A stretch of DNA of 11,566 bases from Collinsella sp. (lineage in GTDB: Bacteria > Actinomycetota > Coriobacteriia > Coriobacteriales > Coriobacteriaceae): assembly GCA_014871545.1 (NCBI GenBank), contig WGSR01000029.1:1-11566 (forward strand), given 5' to 3'. The position numbers and the translations under genes were made by a program. Shown in pieces: positions 5,727-11,566 of the stretch; position 1 is the stretch's first letter, and every line of letters begins with the position of its first letter. Below the pieces are notes generated by a model. It ran no database searches and was not told the DNA's origin. It saw nothing but the letters and a program-made list of their open reading frames with translations.

Positions 5727-6875
5727 ATGGCCAAGAATTCAGGTCCCGTACGTACCGTTCATGCTCGCACGACGGGTAAAGAGCGCGATGAGATGATCGC
5801 CACCACCAAGGCCGAGATCGAGAAGAAATTCGGCCAGGGTTCCATCATGAGGTACGGCGACGGTGGTCCCGAGCTCGAGGTCGAGGCCATTCCCACGGGC
5901 GCCCTGGCCCTCGATGCCGCGCTGGGTATCGGCGGCGTGCCGCGCGGCCGTATCGTCGAGATTTACGGTCCTGAGTCCTCCGGTAAGACGACGCTTTCGC
6001 TCGAGATCCTGGCCGAGGCCCAGGCAATGGGTGGCGTTGTGGCATTTATCGATGCCGAGCACGCGCTTGATCCCACGTATGCCGCGCGCATCGGCGTGGA
6101 TATCGACGAGGTGCTCATTTCCCAGCCCGACACGGGCGAGCAGGCGCTCGAGATTGTTGACATGCTCGTGCGTTCCGGCGCCATCGATGCCATCGTCGTC
6201 GACTCCGTCGCCGCGCTGACCCCGCGTGCCGAGATCGAGGGAGAAATCGGCGATACTACGGTCGGTCTTCAGGCTCGCCTGATGAGCCAGGCGCTCCGCA
6301 AGCTCGCCGGCTCGCTGTCCAAGTCCAACACGACGTGCATCTTCATTAACCAGCTGCGTGAGAAGATCGGCGTCATGTTCGGCAACCCCGAGACTACGAC
6401 GGGCGGCCGCGCCCTTAAGTTCTTCTCTTCGGTGCGTATCGACATTCGCCGTATCGATAGCATTAAGCTTAAGGACGAGGTTATCGGTAACCGCGTGCGC
6501 GCCAAGGTCGTTAAGAACAAGGTGGCAGCTCCGTTCCGTTCTGCTGAGTTCGACATCATGTACGGTACGGGCATCTCTAAGGAGGGCTCGATTCTGGACA
6601 TGGCTGTCGAGTGCGGCATCTGCAAGAAGATGGGCTCCTGGTTTGCCTATGGCGAGGACAAGCTCGGCAACGGTCGAGAGGCCGCCAAGGCTTTCCTGCG
6701 CGAACACCCCGATTGCGCCGACGAGATTGAGCATAAGGTCCGCCTTGCCTGCGGACTTGAGTTTGATGACGATGCTCCGTCCGAGGTCGAGCTGACCGAT
6801 CAGCCTGCGCCTGAGGAGTTTGACGAGCTTTACGCCATCGATGGTTCCGCCATGCTCGATGATGACGACGAGTAG
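5727..6875 (+). CDS. recA: Recombinase RecA
   Basis: This DNA-dependent ATPase performs homologous strand exchange and triggers LexA self-cleavage in the SOS response. Its 382 residues carry the complete RecA fold: Walker A GPESSGKTT (81-89), Walker B IVVDSVAAL around D159, the L1/L2 DNA-binding loops including FGNPETTTGGRALKFF, and FINQLREKIGVMF. The C-terminal domain ends in a very acidic tail (MLDDDDE), as in many RecA proteins. The start is ATG 5727, preceded six bases earlier by the strong Shine-Dalgarno GAGGAGGG (5713-5720). An upstream in-frame TTG at 5706 is rejected because it lies before this site. It has an SOS promoter of its own and is followed after 11 bases by recX. No internal intein is present. 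Confidence 0.99.
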   Translation: MAKNSGPVRTVHARTTGKERDEMIATTKAEIEKKFGQGSIMRYGDGGPELEVEAIPTGALALDAALGIGGVPRGRIVEIYGPESSGKTTLSLEILAEAQAMGGVVAFIDAEHALDPTYAARIGVDIDEVLISQPDTGEQALEIVDMLVRSGAIDAIVVDSVAALTPRAEIEGEIGDTTVGLQARLMSQALRKLAGSLSKSNTTCIFINQLREKIGVMFGNPETTTGGRALKFFSSVRIDIRRIDSIKLKDEVIGNRVRAKVVKNKVAAPFRSAEFDIMYGTGISKEGSILDMAVECGICKKMGSWFAYGEDKLGNGREAAKAFLREHPDCADEIEHKVRLACGLEFDDDAPSEVELTDQPAPEEFDELYAIDGSAMLDDDDE

Positions 6876-6886
6876 CGGTTACGCTC

Positions 6887-7579
6887 ATGTCGTATACGGT
6901 GACCGAGGCCACGGCCGTCTTTCCCGATAAGAAGGCGGCTTCCTCGTTCTCGAGCGGGTATGCGTCCAAAAAGCCTTGCGCACATATCGATTGTGAGCTT
7001 GAGGGCGGTTTTGAGCGGTCCATTTGGATTCCCGTGCGGGTCGCGCGGCTGTATGTCAAAAACCGCCCCGATCTTCCCTGTGATTGGGACAACTTTCGTG
7101 AGGCGGTGCAGCTCATCGAGCGTAAATGTGCACTTACCATGGTGACCGAGATGCTATCGCGCCACGACCATGCGACGGGTGAGGTCCGTGACAAGCTGGC
7201 TCGCTACGGCTTTCACCAGCCCGCGATCGATTTCGCCGTTGAGCGCGCCATTGAGTATCACTTTTTAGACGAGAACCGCTTTTGCTCGTACTTTATCGAG
7301 GAGCGCAAGCGGCGCGGTTGGGGACAGCGCAAAATCGAGACCGAGCTCAAGCGCCGTCATGTCGTGCTCGATGACATTCCCGGTTATCCCGAGGATTATT
7401 TTGCCGTCGAAGACGATTTGGCGCGTGCGTCAGCCCTGCTCGCCAAGCGTCGTGTTCCAGAGACGCGCGGATTCGAAAAACTGGTTCGGTTTTTGATGGG
7501 CAAAGGCTTCTCGTATCACATCGCCGCCGATGCTGTTAAGGCACGTCTCGATGCCGAACGCGAGGAATGTGCGGTTTAG
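6887..7579 (+). CDS. recX: Regulatory protein RecX
   Basis: RecX binds RecA filaments and tunes their assembly and activity. The core from about residue 83 onward shows the RecX helical repeats: ALTMVTEMLSRHDHATGEVR, then KLARYGFHQPAIDFAVERA, then LDENRFCSYFIEERKRRG followed by WGQRKIETELKRR. A weaker third repeat lies at the C-terminus (FEKLVRFLMGKGFSYHIAAD). The first 80 or so residues are poorly conserved and include a small beta-like region (WIPVRVARLYV). The 230-residue length is within the family range. The start is ATG 6887, 11 bases after the recA stop; no convincing Shine-Dalgarno precedes it, so translation may depend on coupling to recA, which would keep RecX scarce relative to RecA. 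It probably shares the recA SOS promoter. Confidence 0.9.
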   Translation: MSYTVTEATAVFPDKKAASSFSSGYASKKPCAHIDCELEGGFERSIWIPVRVARLYVKNRPDLPCDWDNFREAVQLIERKCALTMVTEMLSRHDHATGEVRDKLARYGFHQPAIDFAVERAIEYHFLDENRFCSYFIEERKRRGWGQRKIETELKRRHVVLDDIPGYPEDYFAVEDDLARASALLAKRRVPETRGFEKLVRFLMGKGFSYHIAADAVKARLDAEREECAV

Positions 7580-7616
7580 GCGTATGCGTTTTGTGGCCCT
7601 GCCGTTCACCGCGTTT

Positions 7617-7640
7617 TAGCCGCCGTGCCGGGGCTATTTA
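7617..7640 (+). terminator. Weak candidate terminator after recX
   Basis: A short stem TAGCC (7617-7621) / GGCTA (7632-7636) with a GC-rich 10-base loop is followed by TTTATTT. Only five pairs form, so it is a marginal terminator. It lies 37 bases after the recX stop and directly before the rny -35 box, which is where one would expect one. Confidence 0.3.
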
Positions 7641-7641
7641 T

Positions 7642-7670
7642 TTGACAGTTGTTGTGGTTCAACGTACGAT
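7642..7670 (+). promoter_or_regulatory. rny promoter (sigma-70/SigA type)
   Basis: A perfect -35 TTGACA (7642-7647) is followed after 17 bases by -10 TACGAT (7665-7670). The expected transcript start near 7677 gives a leader of about 160 bases before rny. The 7-bp arms TGACAGT (7643-7649) and ACTGTCA (7675-7681) form a perfect inverted repeat bracketing the -10 box, a possible operator. Confidence 0.8.
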
Positions 7671-7698
7671 AAACACTGTCATTTGCTTTGTGATATGT

Positions 7699-7730
7699 GC
7701 TCATCTGTGATGAGTTTGTTTATATGTTTA
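7699..7730 (+). promoter_or_regulatory. Stem-loop plus U-rich run in the rny leader (attenuator-like)
   Basis: CTCATC (7700-7705) and GATGAG (7709-7714) pair perfectly around a 3-base loop, with a G-T pair at the base (7699/7715). The T-rich run TTTGTTTATATGTTTA follows. This resembles an intrinsic terminator placed some 25-40 bases after the predicted start of the rny transcript. The stem is short, so it may be a regulated or leaky stop. Confidence 0.5.
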
Positions 7731-7775
7731 TCTGTATCCGACCCGCATAAGCTGCGCCCATATTACTCAAATGTC

Positions 7776-7801
7776 GCGAGCCGTTCGTAAGGACGGTTCG
7801 C
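7776..7801 (+). promoter_or_regulatory. Second stem-loop in the rny leader (GNRA loop)
   Basis: GCGAGCCGTTC (7776-7786) pairs with GGACGGTTCGC (7791-7801), giving 11 pairs, two of them G-U, closed by the GTAA tetraloop at 7787-7790. TTTGTTGTG follows. It ends 24 bases before the rny Shine-Dalgarno. It may stabilise the mRNA, attenuate transcription or be a site for RNase Y feedback; the role is inferred only from position. Confidence 0.6.
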
Positions 7802-7836
7802 TTTGTTGTGTAACGAATCCATAAAAAGGAGTGAGC

Positions 7837-9387
7837 ATGCCTATCATCGCAGCGTTCGTTGGCATCGTTTTGGGTGCCATCGCCGCCATTGCCTACATGC
7901 GCACCGCCAAGCAGGGTAGTCTTCACGAGGCCGACGAAAAGATTCAGTCGGCACACGCACAGGCTGAGTCCCTGATCGGTGATGCTAAGCGTCAGGCCGA
8001 GACCCTCAAAAAAGAGGCTCTGCTCGAGGCTAAAGAGGAGATCATCAAGAACAAGCAGGCCGCCGAGGCCGAGGATAAGCAGCGTAAGAGCGAGATTCGT
8101 ACGCTCGAGAACCGTGTGATGCAGCGCGAGGAGTCCCTTGATCGCCGAAACGACGCTCTCGACAAGCGTGAGCACCAGCTGTCCAGCCAGGCCGGTCAGG
8201 TCGAGAAGCGCTCCCGCGAGCTCGAGGAGCTCTGCGCCAAGCAGACCTCTGAGCTCGAGCGTATCGCCGACCTGACCCGCGAGGACGCCCACAAGGAGCT
8301 CCTCGATAAGGTTCGCGGCGAGGTCACCCACGAGGCTGCCACGATCATTCGCGAGTCCGAGCAGCAGGTTCGCGCCGAGTGCCACAAGACCGCCCAGGAG
8401 ATTCTGTCCCTGGCGATTCAGCGCTGCGCTGCCGACCACACAGCCGAGGTCACCGTTACCTCCGTGCACATTCCCTCTGATGACCTCAAGGGCCGTATCA
8501 TCGGTCGCGAGGGTCGCAACATCCGGACCTTCGAGCAGGTTTCCGGCGTCAACCTCGTGATCGACGACACGCCCGAGACTGTCGTTCTTTCGAGCTTCGA
8601 CCCGGTCCGTCGTGAGACCGCCCGTGTTGCCCTCGAGAACCTCATCGCCGACGGCCGCATTCACCCCGCCCGCATCGAGGAGATGTATCACAAGGCTGCC
8701 GACCTGGTTCAGCAGCGCGTGCGCGAGGCTGGCGAGCAGGCTGCCTTCGATACCGGCATCCACGACCTGCATCCCGAGATCGTCAAGACCCTTGGTGCCC
8801 TGCGCTACCGTACCTCGTTTGGTCAGAACGTGCTTCAGCACTCCCTCGAAGTCTCTGACCTGTGCGGCGTGATGGCTTCCGAGCTTGGCCTGGACGTTGT
8901 GACCGCCAAGCGCGCCGGCCTGCTGCACGACCTGGGCAAGGCAATCGACCATGACGTCGAGGGCCCGCATGCCGTCATCGGCGCCGAGCTTGCCCGCCGT
9001 TATGGCGAGAAGCCCGTTATCGTCCACGCTATCGAGGCTCACCATGCCGACGTCGACCCCAACACGGTGCTCGATGTCCTGGTACAGGCCGCCGATGCTG
9101 TCTCTGCCTCTCGCCCCGGTGCCCGTCGCGAGTCTGCCGAGAACTACATCAAGCGTCTTGAGAAGCTCGAGGAGATCGCCAACTCCCATGATGGCGTCGA
9201 GCGTACCTATGCCATGCAGGCTGGTCGCGAGGTCCACGTCATGGTTCAGCCGGACAAGATCTCCGATGCCCAGTCCACGGTCCTGGCTCACGATATCGCC
9301 CATCAGATCGAGGAAGAGATGGAGTATCCCGGTCAGGTGCGCGTCGTCGTGATTCGCGAGAGCCGCGCTGTCGATATCGCTAAATAA
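7837..9387 (+). CDS. rny: Ribonuclease Y
   Basis: This membrane-tethered endoribonuclease starts mRNA decay and processing in many Gram-positives. Its 516 residues have the standard architecture: an N-terminal membrane helix (about 2-20, IIAAFVGIVLGAIAAIAYM), a long charged coiled coil (about 25-195, rich in Glu/Lys/Arg/Gln), a KH RNA-binding domain with GRIIGREGRN at 219-228, and an HD phosphohydrolase domain with the metal-binding H364-D365 (GLLHDLGKAIDHD) and the later HAIEAHHADVDP. The C-terminal domain is intact. The start is ATG 7837, five bases after AAAGGAG (7825-7831); the GTG at 7831 is part of the ribosome site and is rejected. It has its own promoter and a structured leader. It is followed after one base by the GHKL ATPase gene. 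Confidence 0.97.
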   Translation: MPIIAAFVGIVLGAIAAIAYMRTAKQGSLHEADEKIQSAHAQAESLIGDAKRQAETLKKEALLEAKEEIIKNKQAAEAEDKQRKSEIRTLENRVMQREESLDRRNDALDKREHQLSSQAGQVEKRSRELEELCAKQTSELERIADLTREDAHKELLDKVRGEVTHEAATIIRESEQQVRAECHKTAQEILSLAIQRCAADHTAEVTVTSVHIPSDDLKGRIIGREGRNIRTFEQVSGVNLVIDDTPETVVLSSFDPVRRETARVALENLIADGRIHPARIEEMYHKAADLVQQRVREAGEQAAFDTGIHDLHPEIVKTLGALRYRTSFGQNVLQHSLEVSDLCGVMASELGLDVVTAKRAGLLHDLGKAIDHDVEGPHAVIGAELARRYGEKPVIVHAIEAHHADVDPNTVLDVLVQAADAVSASRPGARRESAENYIKRLEKLEEIANSHDGVERTYAMQAGREVHVMVQPDKISDAQSTVLAHDIAHQIEEEMEYPGQVRVVVIRESRAVDIAK

Positions 9388-9388
9388 C

Positions 9389-10474
9389 ATGAGCGACGCG
9401 AACGAGCTCATCTCATTTATCGCGTCGATGTCGGGGGAGGGCAACCTTCGCGTCGAGGAGAACCTTGGCGAGGGTTATGTCCGCCTCCGCGTTTCGGAGG
9501 CCGAGAGGCGCCAGGCAAAGCACGACATTCAGCATGTCGAGGATATCGTCATTGAAATGCTCCGTAATGCTCGCGATGCTGGCGCCGACAAAGTCTATCT
9601 CGCTACGACCAAGGAAGATGGCGTCCGCACGCTTGTCTTTCTGGATAACGGTTCGGGCGTTCCGCAGGATATGCAAGAGCGAATCTTCGATGCCCGCGTT
9701 ACCTCCAAGCTCGAGAGCATGAAGATGGACCGTTGGGGCGTTCACGGTCGTGGCATGGCATTGTTTTCGATCAAGCAGAACACCGACGAGGCCCGTGTGG
9801 TCACGTCCGGTGTCGATCTTGGCTCGGCCTTTAAGGTGAGCGTTGCGGCCGACCGCCTCAGCGAGCGTGCCGATCAGTCCAGCTGGCCCCAGGCCGTCAA
9901 GGATGAGGATGGACGTTATGTCTGTGCTCGCGGTCCGCATAATATTATTCGCGCTGCTTGTGAGTTTGCGCTCGAGGAGTTGCGTGGTTGCGATGTCTAT
10001 CTTGGTTCTCCGTCTGAGATTGCCGCGACCCTTTATGCTCAGGCGTCAAGTCGGCTCGATACGTCGCGTCTCCTGTTCATTGATGACGAGAGCGAGCTTC
10101 CGGTTGTCGATCGTTTAGGCCTTGCCTCTGATGCCGAGGACTTTATCCGTATCTGTTCGGGTTTGGGTCTTGAGATGTCCGAGCGCACGGCCCATCGCAT
10201 TTTGGCAGGGCAGATTAAGCCCGTTCGCGGTGTGACCGCGCGTCTGCTGCGCGAGCGTGATTCGTCCTCGCATGCGCCGGCTCCTGTCGATCTTGCGAAG
10301 GATCGTCGCGGGCTACGTATTGCCAAGGATGACATGGCACAGTTTTCGCGTGCTGTGGAGCGTGACTTTAATGACCTTGCCGCCCGGTACTATCTCAACC
10401 TTTGCGGCGACCCAAAGATTCGTGTTTCGCGTGATCGAATCACTGTGACCTTCGATCTTGCCAAAGAGGAATAG
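9389..10474 (+). CDS. GHKL (Hsp90/MutL-like) ATPase-domain protein of unknown function
   Basis: The 361-residue protein has a clear GHKL-type ATP site: motif N EMLRNARDAG (56-65; E56 and N60 as likely catalytic base and Mg ligand), motif G1 DNGSGV (86-91), and a MutL-like motif GVHGRGMALFSIK (from 117), where the family has GxRGEAL. Residues about 165-361 are not recognised; a segment near LEMSERTAHRILAGQIKPVR could be a helix-turn-helix. No membrane helix, signal peptide or histidine-kinase H-box is visible, so a sensor kinase is unlikely. It is far shorter than MutL, GyrB or Hsp90 and lacks their further domains. The ATG lies one base after the rny stop and has no Shine-Dalgarno, so it is almost certainly coupled to rny translation. 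It occupies the slot of ymdB in Bacillus. Its function is unknown; ATP-dependent work with RNase Y or nucleic acid is a guess from context. Confidence 0.78.
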   Translation: MSDANELISFIASMSGEGNLRVEENLGEGYVRLRVSEAERRQAKHDIQHVEDIVIEMLRNARDAGADKVYLATTKEDGVRTLVFLDNGSGVPQDMQERIFDARVTSKLESMKMDRWGVHGRGMALFSIKQNTDEARVVTSGVDLGSAFKVSVAADRLSERADQSSWPQAVKDEDGRYVCARGPHNIIRAACEFALEELRGCDVYLGSPSEIAATLYAQASSRLDTSRLLFIDDESELPVVDRLGLASDAEDFIRICSGLGLEMSERTAHRILAGQIKPVRGVTARLLRERDSSSHAPAPVDLAKDRRGLRIAKDDMAQFSRAVERDFNDLAARYYLNLCGDPKIRVSRDRITVTFDLAKEE

Positions 10475-10480
10475 TGCCTT

Positions 10481-10498
10481 TACCGAGTCCACTCGGTA
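10481..10498. promoter_or_regulatory. Perfect 18-bp palindrome upstream of spoVS (operator or RNA hairpin)
   Basis: TACCGAG (10481-10487) and CTCGGTA (10492-10498) form a perfect 7-bp inverted repeat around TCCA, starting 6 bases after the ATPase stop and ending 50 bases before spoVS. No U-run follows, so it is not a typical terminator. A weak promoter can be drawn over it: TTTACC (10479-10484), 17 bases, TACAGT (10502-10507). If that is real, the palindrome would sit in the spacer as the LexA box does at recA. Confidence 0.5.
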
Positions 10499-10548
10499 CG
10501 ATACAGTTATTGCAGTTAAAACGTACTTTTAAACGCAGGAGTTTCTTC

Positions 10549-10866
10549 ATGGATTGCCTGAAGGTATCAAGCAAATCATCGCCCGCGTCCGTTGCCGGCG
10601 CCATTGCCGGCATGGTCAAGGATGGTGTACCCGTCAACATCCAGTGTGTCGGCGCTGGTGCTGTCAACCAGGCCATTAAGGCCGTGGCTATCGCGCGCGG
10701 TTTTTTGATTCCAACCGGTTTTGATATTTCCTGCGCGCCCGTGTTCTCTGACATCCTCATTAACGGGGAGTCGCGCACGGCCATCCGCCTTTCTATCTAC
10801 GTTCACCAGATCAATCGAGCTGCTATGGATAACGTCGTCATGGATGATGTTAAGCCTGTGGCATAG
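10549..10866 (+). CDS. spoVS: Stage V sporulation protein S (SpoVS), Alba-like
   Basis: This small, very conserved protein is related to Alba/nucleic-acid-binding folds and is needed for late sporulation steps in Bacillus; homologues occur in many bacteria that do not sporulate, where the role is unknown. The signature is clear: LKVSSKSSPASVAGAIAGMV at the N-terminus, then the GAGAVNQAIKAVAIARGFLI block, then the INGESRTAIRLSI segment. It has 105 residues, about 20 more than the usual 86 or so; the extra part is a C-terminal tail after RLSIYVHQ (INRAAMDNVVMDDVKPVA). The start is ATG 10549, with AGGAG at 10537-10541 seven bases away; an in-frame GTG at 10474, overlapping the ATPase stop, is rejected because it has no such site and lies before the conserved start. 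No sporulation gene other than this is visible. Confidence 0.94.
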   Translation: MDCLKVSSKSSPASVAGAIAGMVKDGVPVNIQCVGAGAVNQAIKAVAIARGFLIPTGFDISCAPVFSDILINGESRTAIRLSIYVHQINRAAMDNVVMDDVKPVA

Positions 10867-10915
10867 CTTCTGTTTGCCTCGATTCGCCTCCCTTCCATCG
10901 TTAGGACTTATGCAC

Positions 10916-11566
10916 ATGGACCAGCGTTCCGTACGCGATATTCTTGCCGGTAAAACCTACTTTATCCGCACCTTTGGCTGCCAGATGAATCAGCACGACT
11001 CCGAGCGCGTGAGCGGTCTGCTCGATTCGTATGGTTGCCTCATGGCGCTCGATCTTGAGCATGCCGATATCGTTGTTTTCATGACATGCTGCGTGCGCGA
11101 GGCCGCCGATACTCGCCTGTACGGTCAGTGCAATTCCTGCAAAAGCCTGCCGCCTTCGCCTTCGGGCAAGCGTGTGGTTGCCGTGGGCGGCTGCATCGCG
11201 CAGCGTGATGGCGAGGGACTGCTCACCAACGTCGATAACGTCAATGTCATCTTTGGCACGCATTCTATCGCACATGTGGCCGAGCTTATTGCCGAGGCGT
11301 TCCTTGACGGCAAGCGTCATATCCGCACCAATGAGCATGAGGATACGGATGTCATGAGCATGCCGTGGCATCGCGAGACCCAGTATCACGCCTGGGTGCC
11401 CATCATGACGGGCTGCAATAATTTCTGCACCTATTGCATCGTGCCGTACGTGCGCGGTCGCGAAAAGAGCCGCCCCTTCGAGGAGATTGTCGACGAGGTG
11501 ACTGGTTTGGTGCGCCAGGGCGTGCGTGAGATTACGCTGCTAGGCCAAAACGTTAACTCATATGGT
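10916..11566 (+). CDS. miaB: tRNA-2-methylthio-N6-dimethylallyladenosine synthase MiaB (3' end outside window)
   Basis: This radical-SAM methylthiotransferase modifies i6A37 of tRNAs reading UNN codons to ms2i6A. The 217 residues in view cover the UPF0004 domain with cluster ligands C22 (TFGCQMNQHDSE), C58 (FMTCCVRE) and C93 (VGGCIAQRDG), and the start of the radical-SAM domain with C167-C171-C174 (TGCNNFCTYCIVPYVRGREKSR) and LLGQNVNSYG at the edge. FGCQMN and GREKSRP mark MiaB, not RimO. There are non-ligand changes: the usual NTCAVRE reads MTCCVRE, and more cysteines lie nearby (for example in YGQCNSCKS). The start is ATG 10916 with AGGA at 10903-10906, nine bases away; an ATG at 10910 is too close to it. 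The catalytic remainder and TRAM domain are off the window. It lies 49 bases after spoVS and is probably in the same transcript. Confidence 0.96.
   Translation, partial: MDQRSVRDILAGKTYFIRTFGCQMNQHDSERVSGLLDSYGCLMALDLEHADIVVFMTCCVREAADTRLYGQCNSCKSLPPSPSGKRVVAVGGCIAQRDGEGLLTNVDNVNVIFGTHSIAHVAELIAEAFLDGKRHIRTNEHEDTDVMSMPWHRETQYHAWVPIMTGCNNFCTYCIVPYVRGREKSRPFEEIVDEVTGLVRQGVREITLLGQNVNSYG

Noticed and set aside
5739..6734. A 331-codon open frame on the minus strand opposite recA
   Set aside because: It is codon-register shadow of recA with no ribosome site and no recognisable domain.
7831..7836. GTG start for rny two codons upstream
   Set aside because: The GTG overlaps the end of the AAAGGAG ribosome site; ATG 7837 has the correct spacing.
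7720..9444. A 574-codon open frame on the minus strand opposite rny
   Set aside because: It has the same codon register effect; rny is certain on the plus strand, and the repetitive Leu/Gly/Val/Asp composition is that of a complement shadow.
10474..10548. GTG start for spoVS overlapping the ATPase stop
   Set aside because: The SpoVS family begins at MDCLKVS (ATG 10549), which has AGGAG at good spacing; the extra 25 codons are not family-like and span the palindrome.

Overview
The window is a compact, single-strand (+) stretch of housekeeping genes from a moderately GC-rich Gram-positive bacterium. The content, the sequence character, and a spoVS gene without any sporulation gene in view suggest an actinobacterium of the class Coriobacteriia (Collinsella-like). 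That placement is inference from memory of such proteins; no database search was done. The order ftsK - rodZ - (yajQ, rimO) - pgsA - cinA - recA - rny - spoVS - miaB closely parallels the Bacillus subtilis spoIIIE/ymfM/pgsA/cinA/recA/rny/ymdB/spoVS/ymcB region, so this is old, conserved chromosome and not an island. No mobile element, CRISPR array, rRNA or tRNA was seen.

Layout. (1) 1-5500 is one probable operon: the 3' end of ftsK (DNA translocase), a rodZ-like cell-shape gene overlapping it by one base, yajQ, rimO, pgsA and a C-terminal-domain-only cinA. It is closed by a strong UUCG-loop hairpin at 5477-5500. The rodZ-like gene carries an in-frame amber stop (2087-2089) in the middle of its C-terminal domain, and its reading frame stays open to 2377. 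(2) 5501-5726 is an intergenic region with a T/G-rich tract of helically phased TTTGGTC-type repeats, followed by a clear recA promoter whose 17-bp spacer is filled by a LexA/SOS box. (3) 5727-7579 is recA-recX. (4) 7580-7836 holds a well-formed promoter with a flanking inverted repeat and a leader of about 160 nt with two stem-loops. (5) 7837-11566 is rny (RNase Y), a GHKL-type ATPase of unknown role starting one base after the rny stop, spoVS preceded by an 18-bp palindrome, and the 5' part of miaB, which runs off the window.

How the genes work together. ftsK, rodZ and pgsA serve division, envelope and lipid synthesis. recA/recX form the SOS-controlled recombination unit. rimO and miaB are paralogous radical-SAM methylthiotransferases acting on ribosomal protein S12 and on tRNA. 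rny is the central mRNA-decay endonuclease. The least explained part is the rny - GHKL ATPase - spoVS block: the ATPase sits where B. subtilis has the phosphodiesterase ymdB, and both it and SpoVS lack an obvious role in a non-sporulating organism. The best candidates for new biology are this block, the structured rny leader, the phased repeats upstream of recA and the interrupted RG-rich RodZ.
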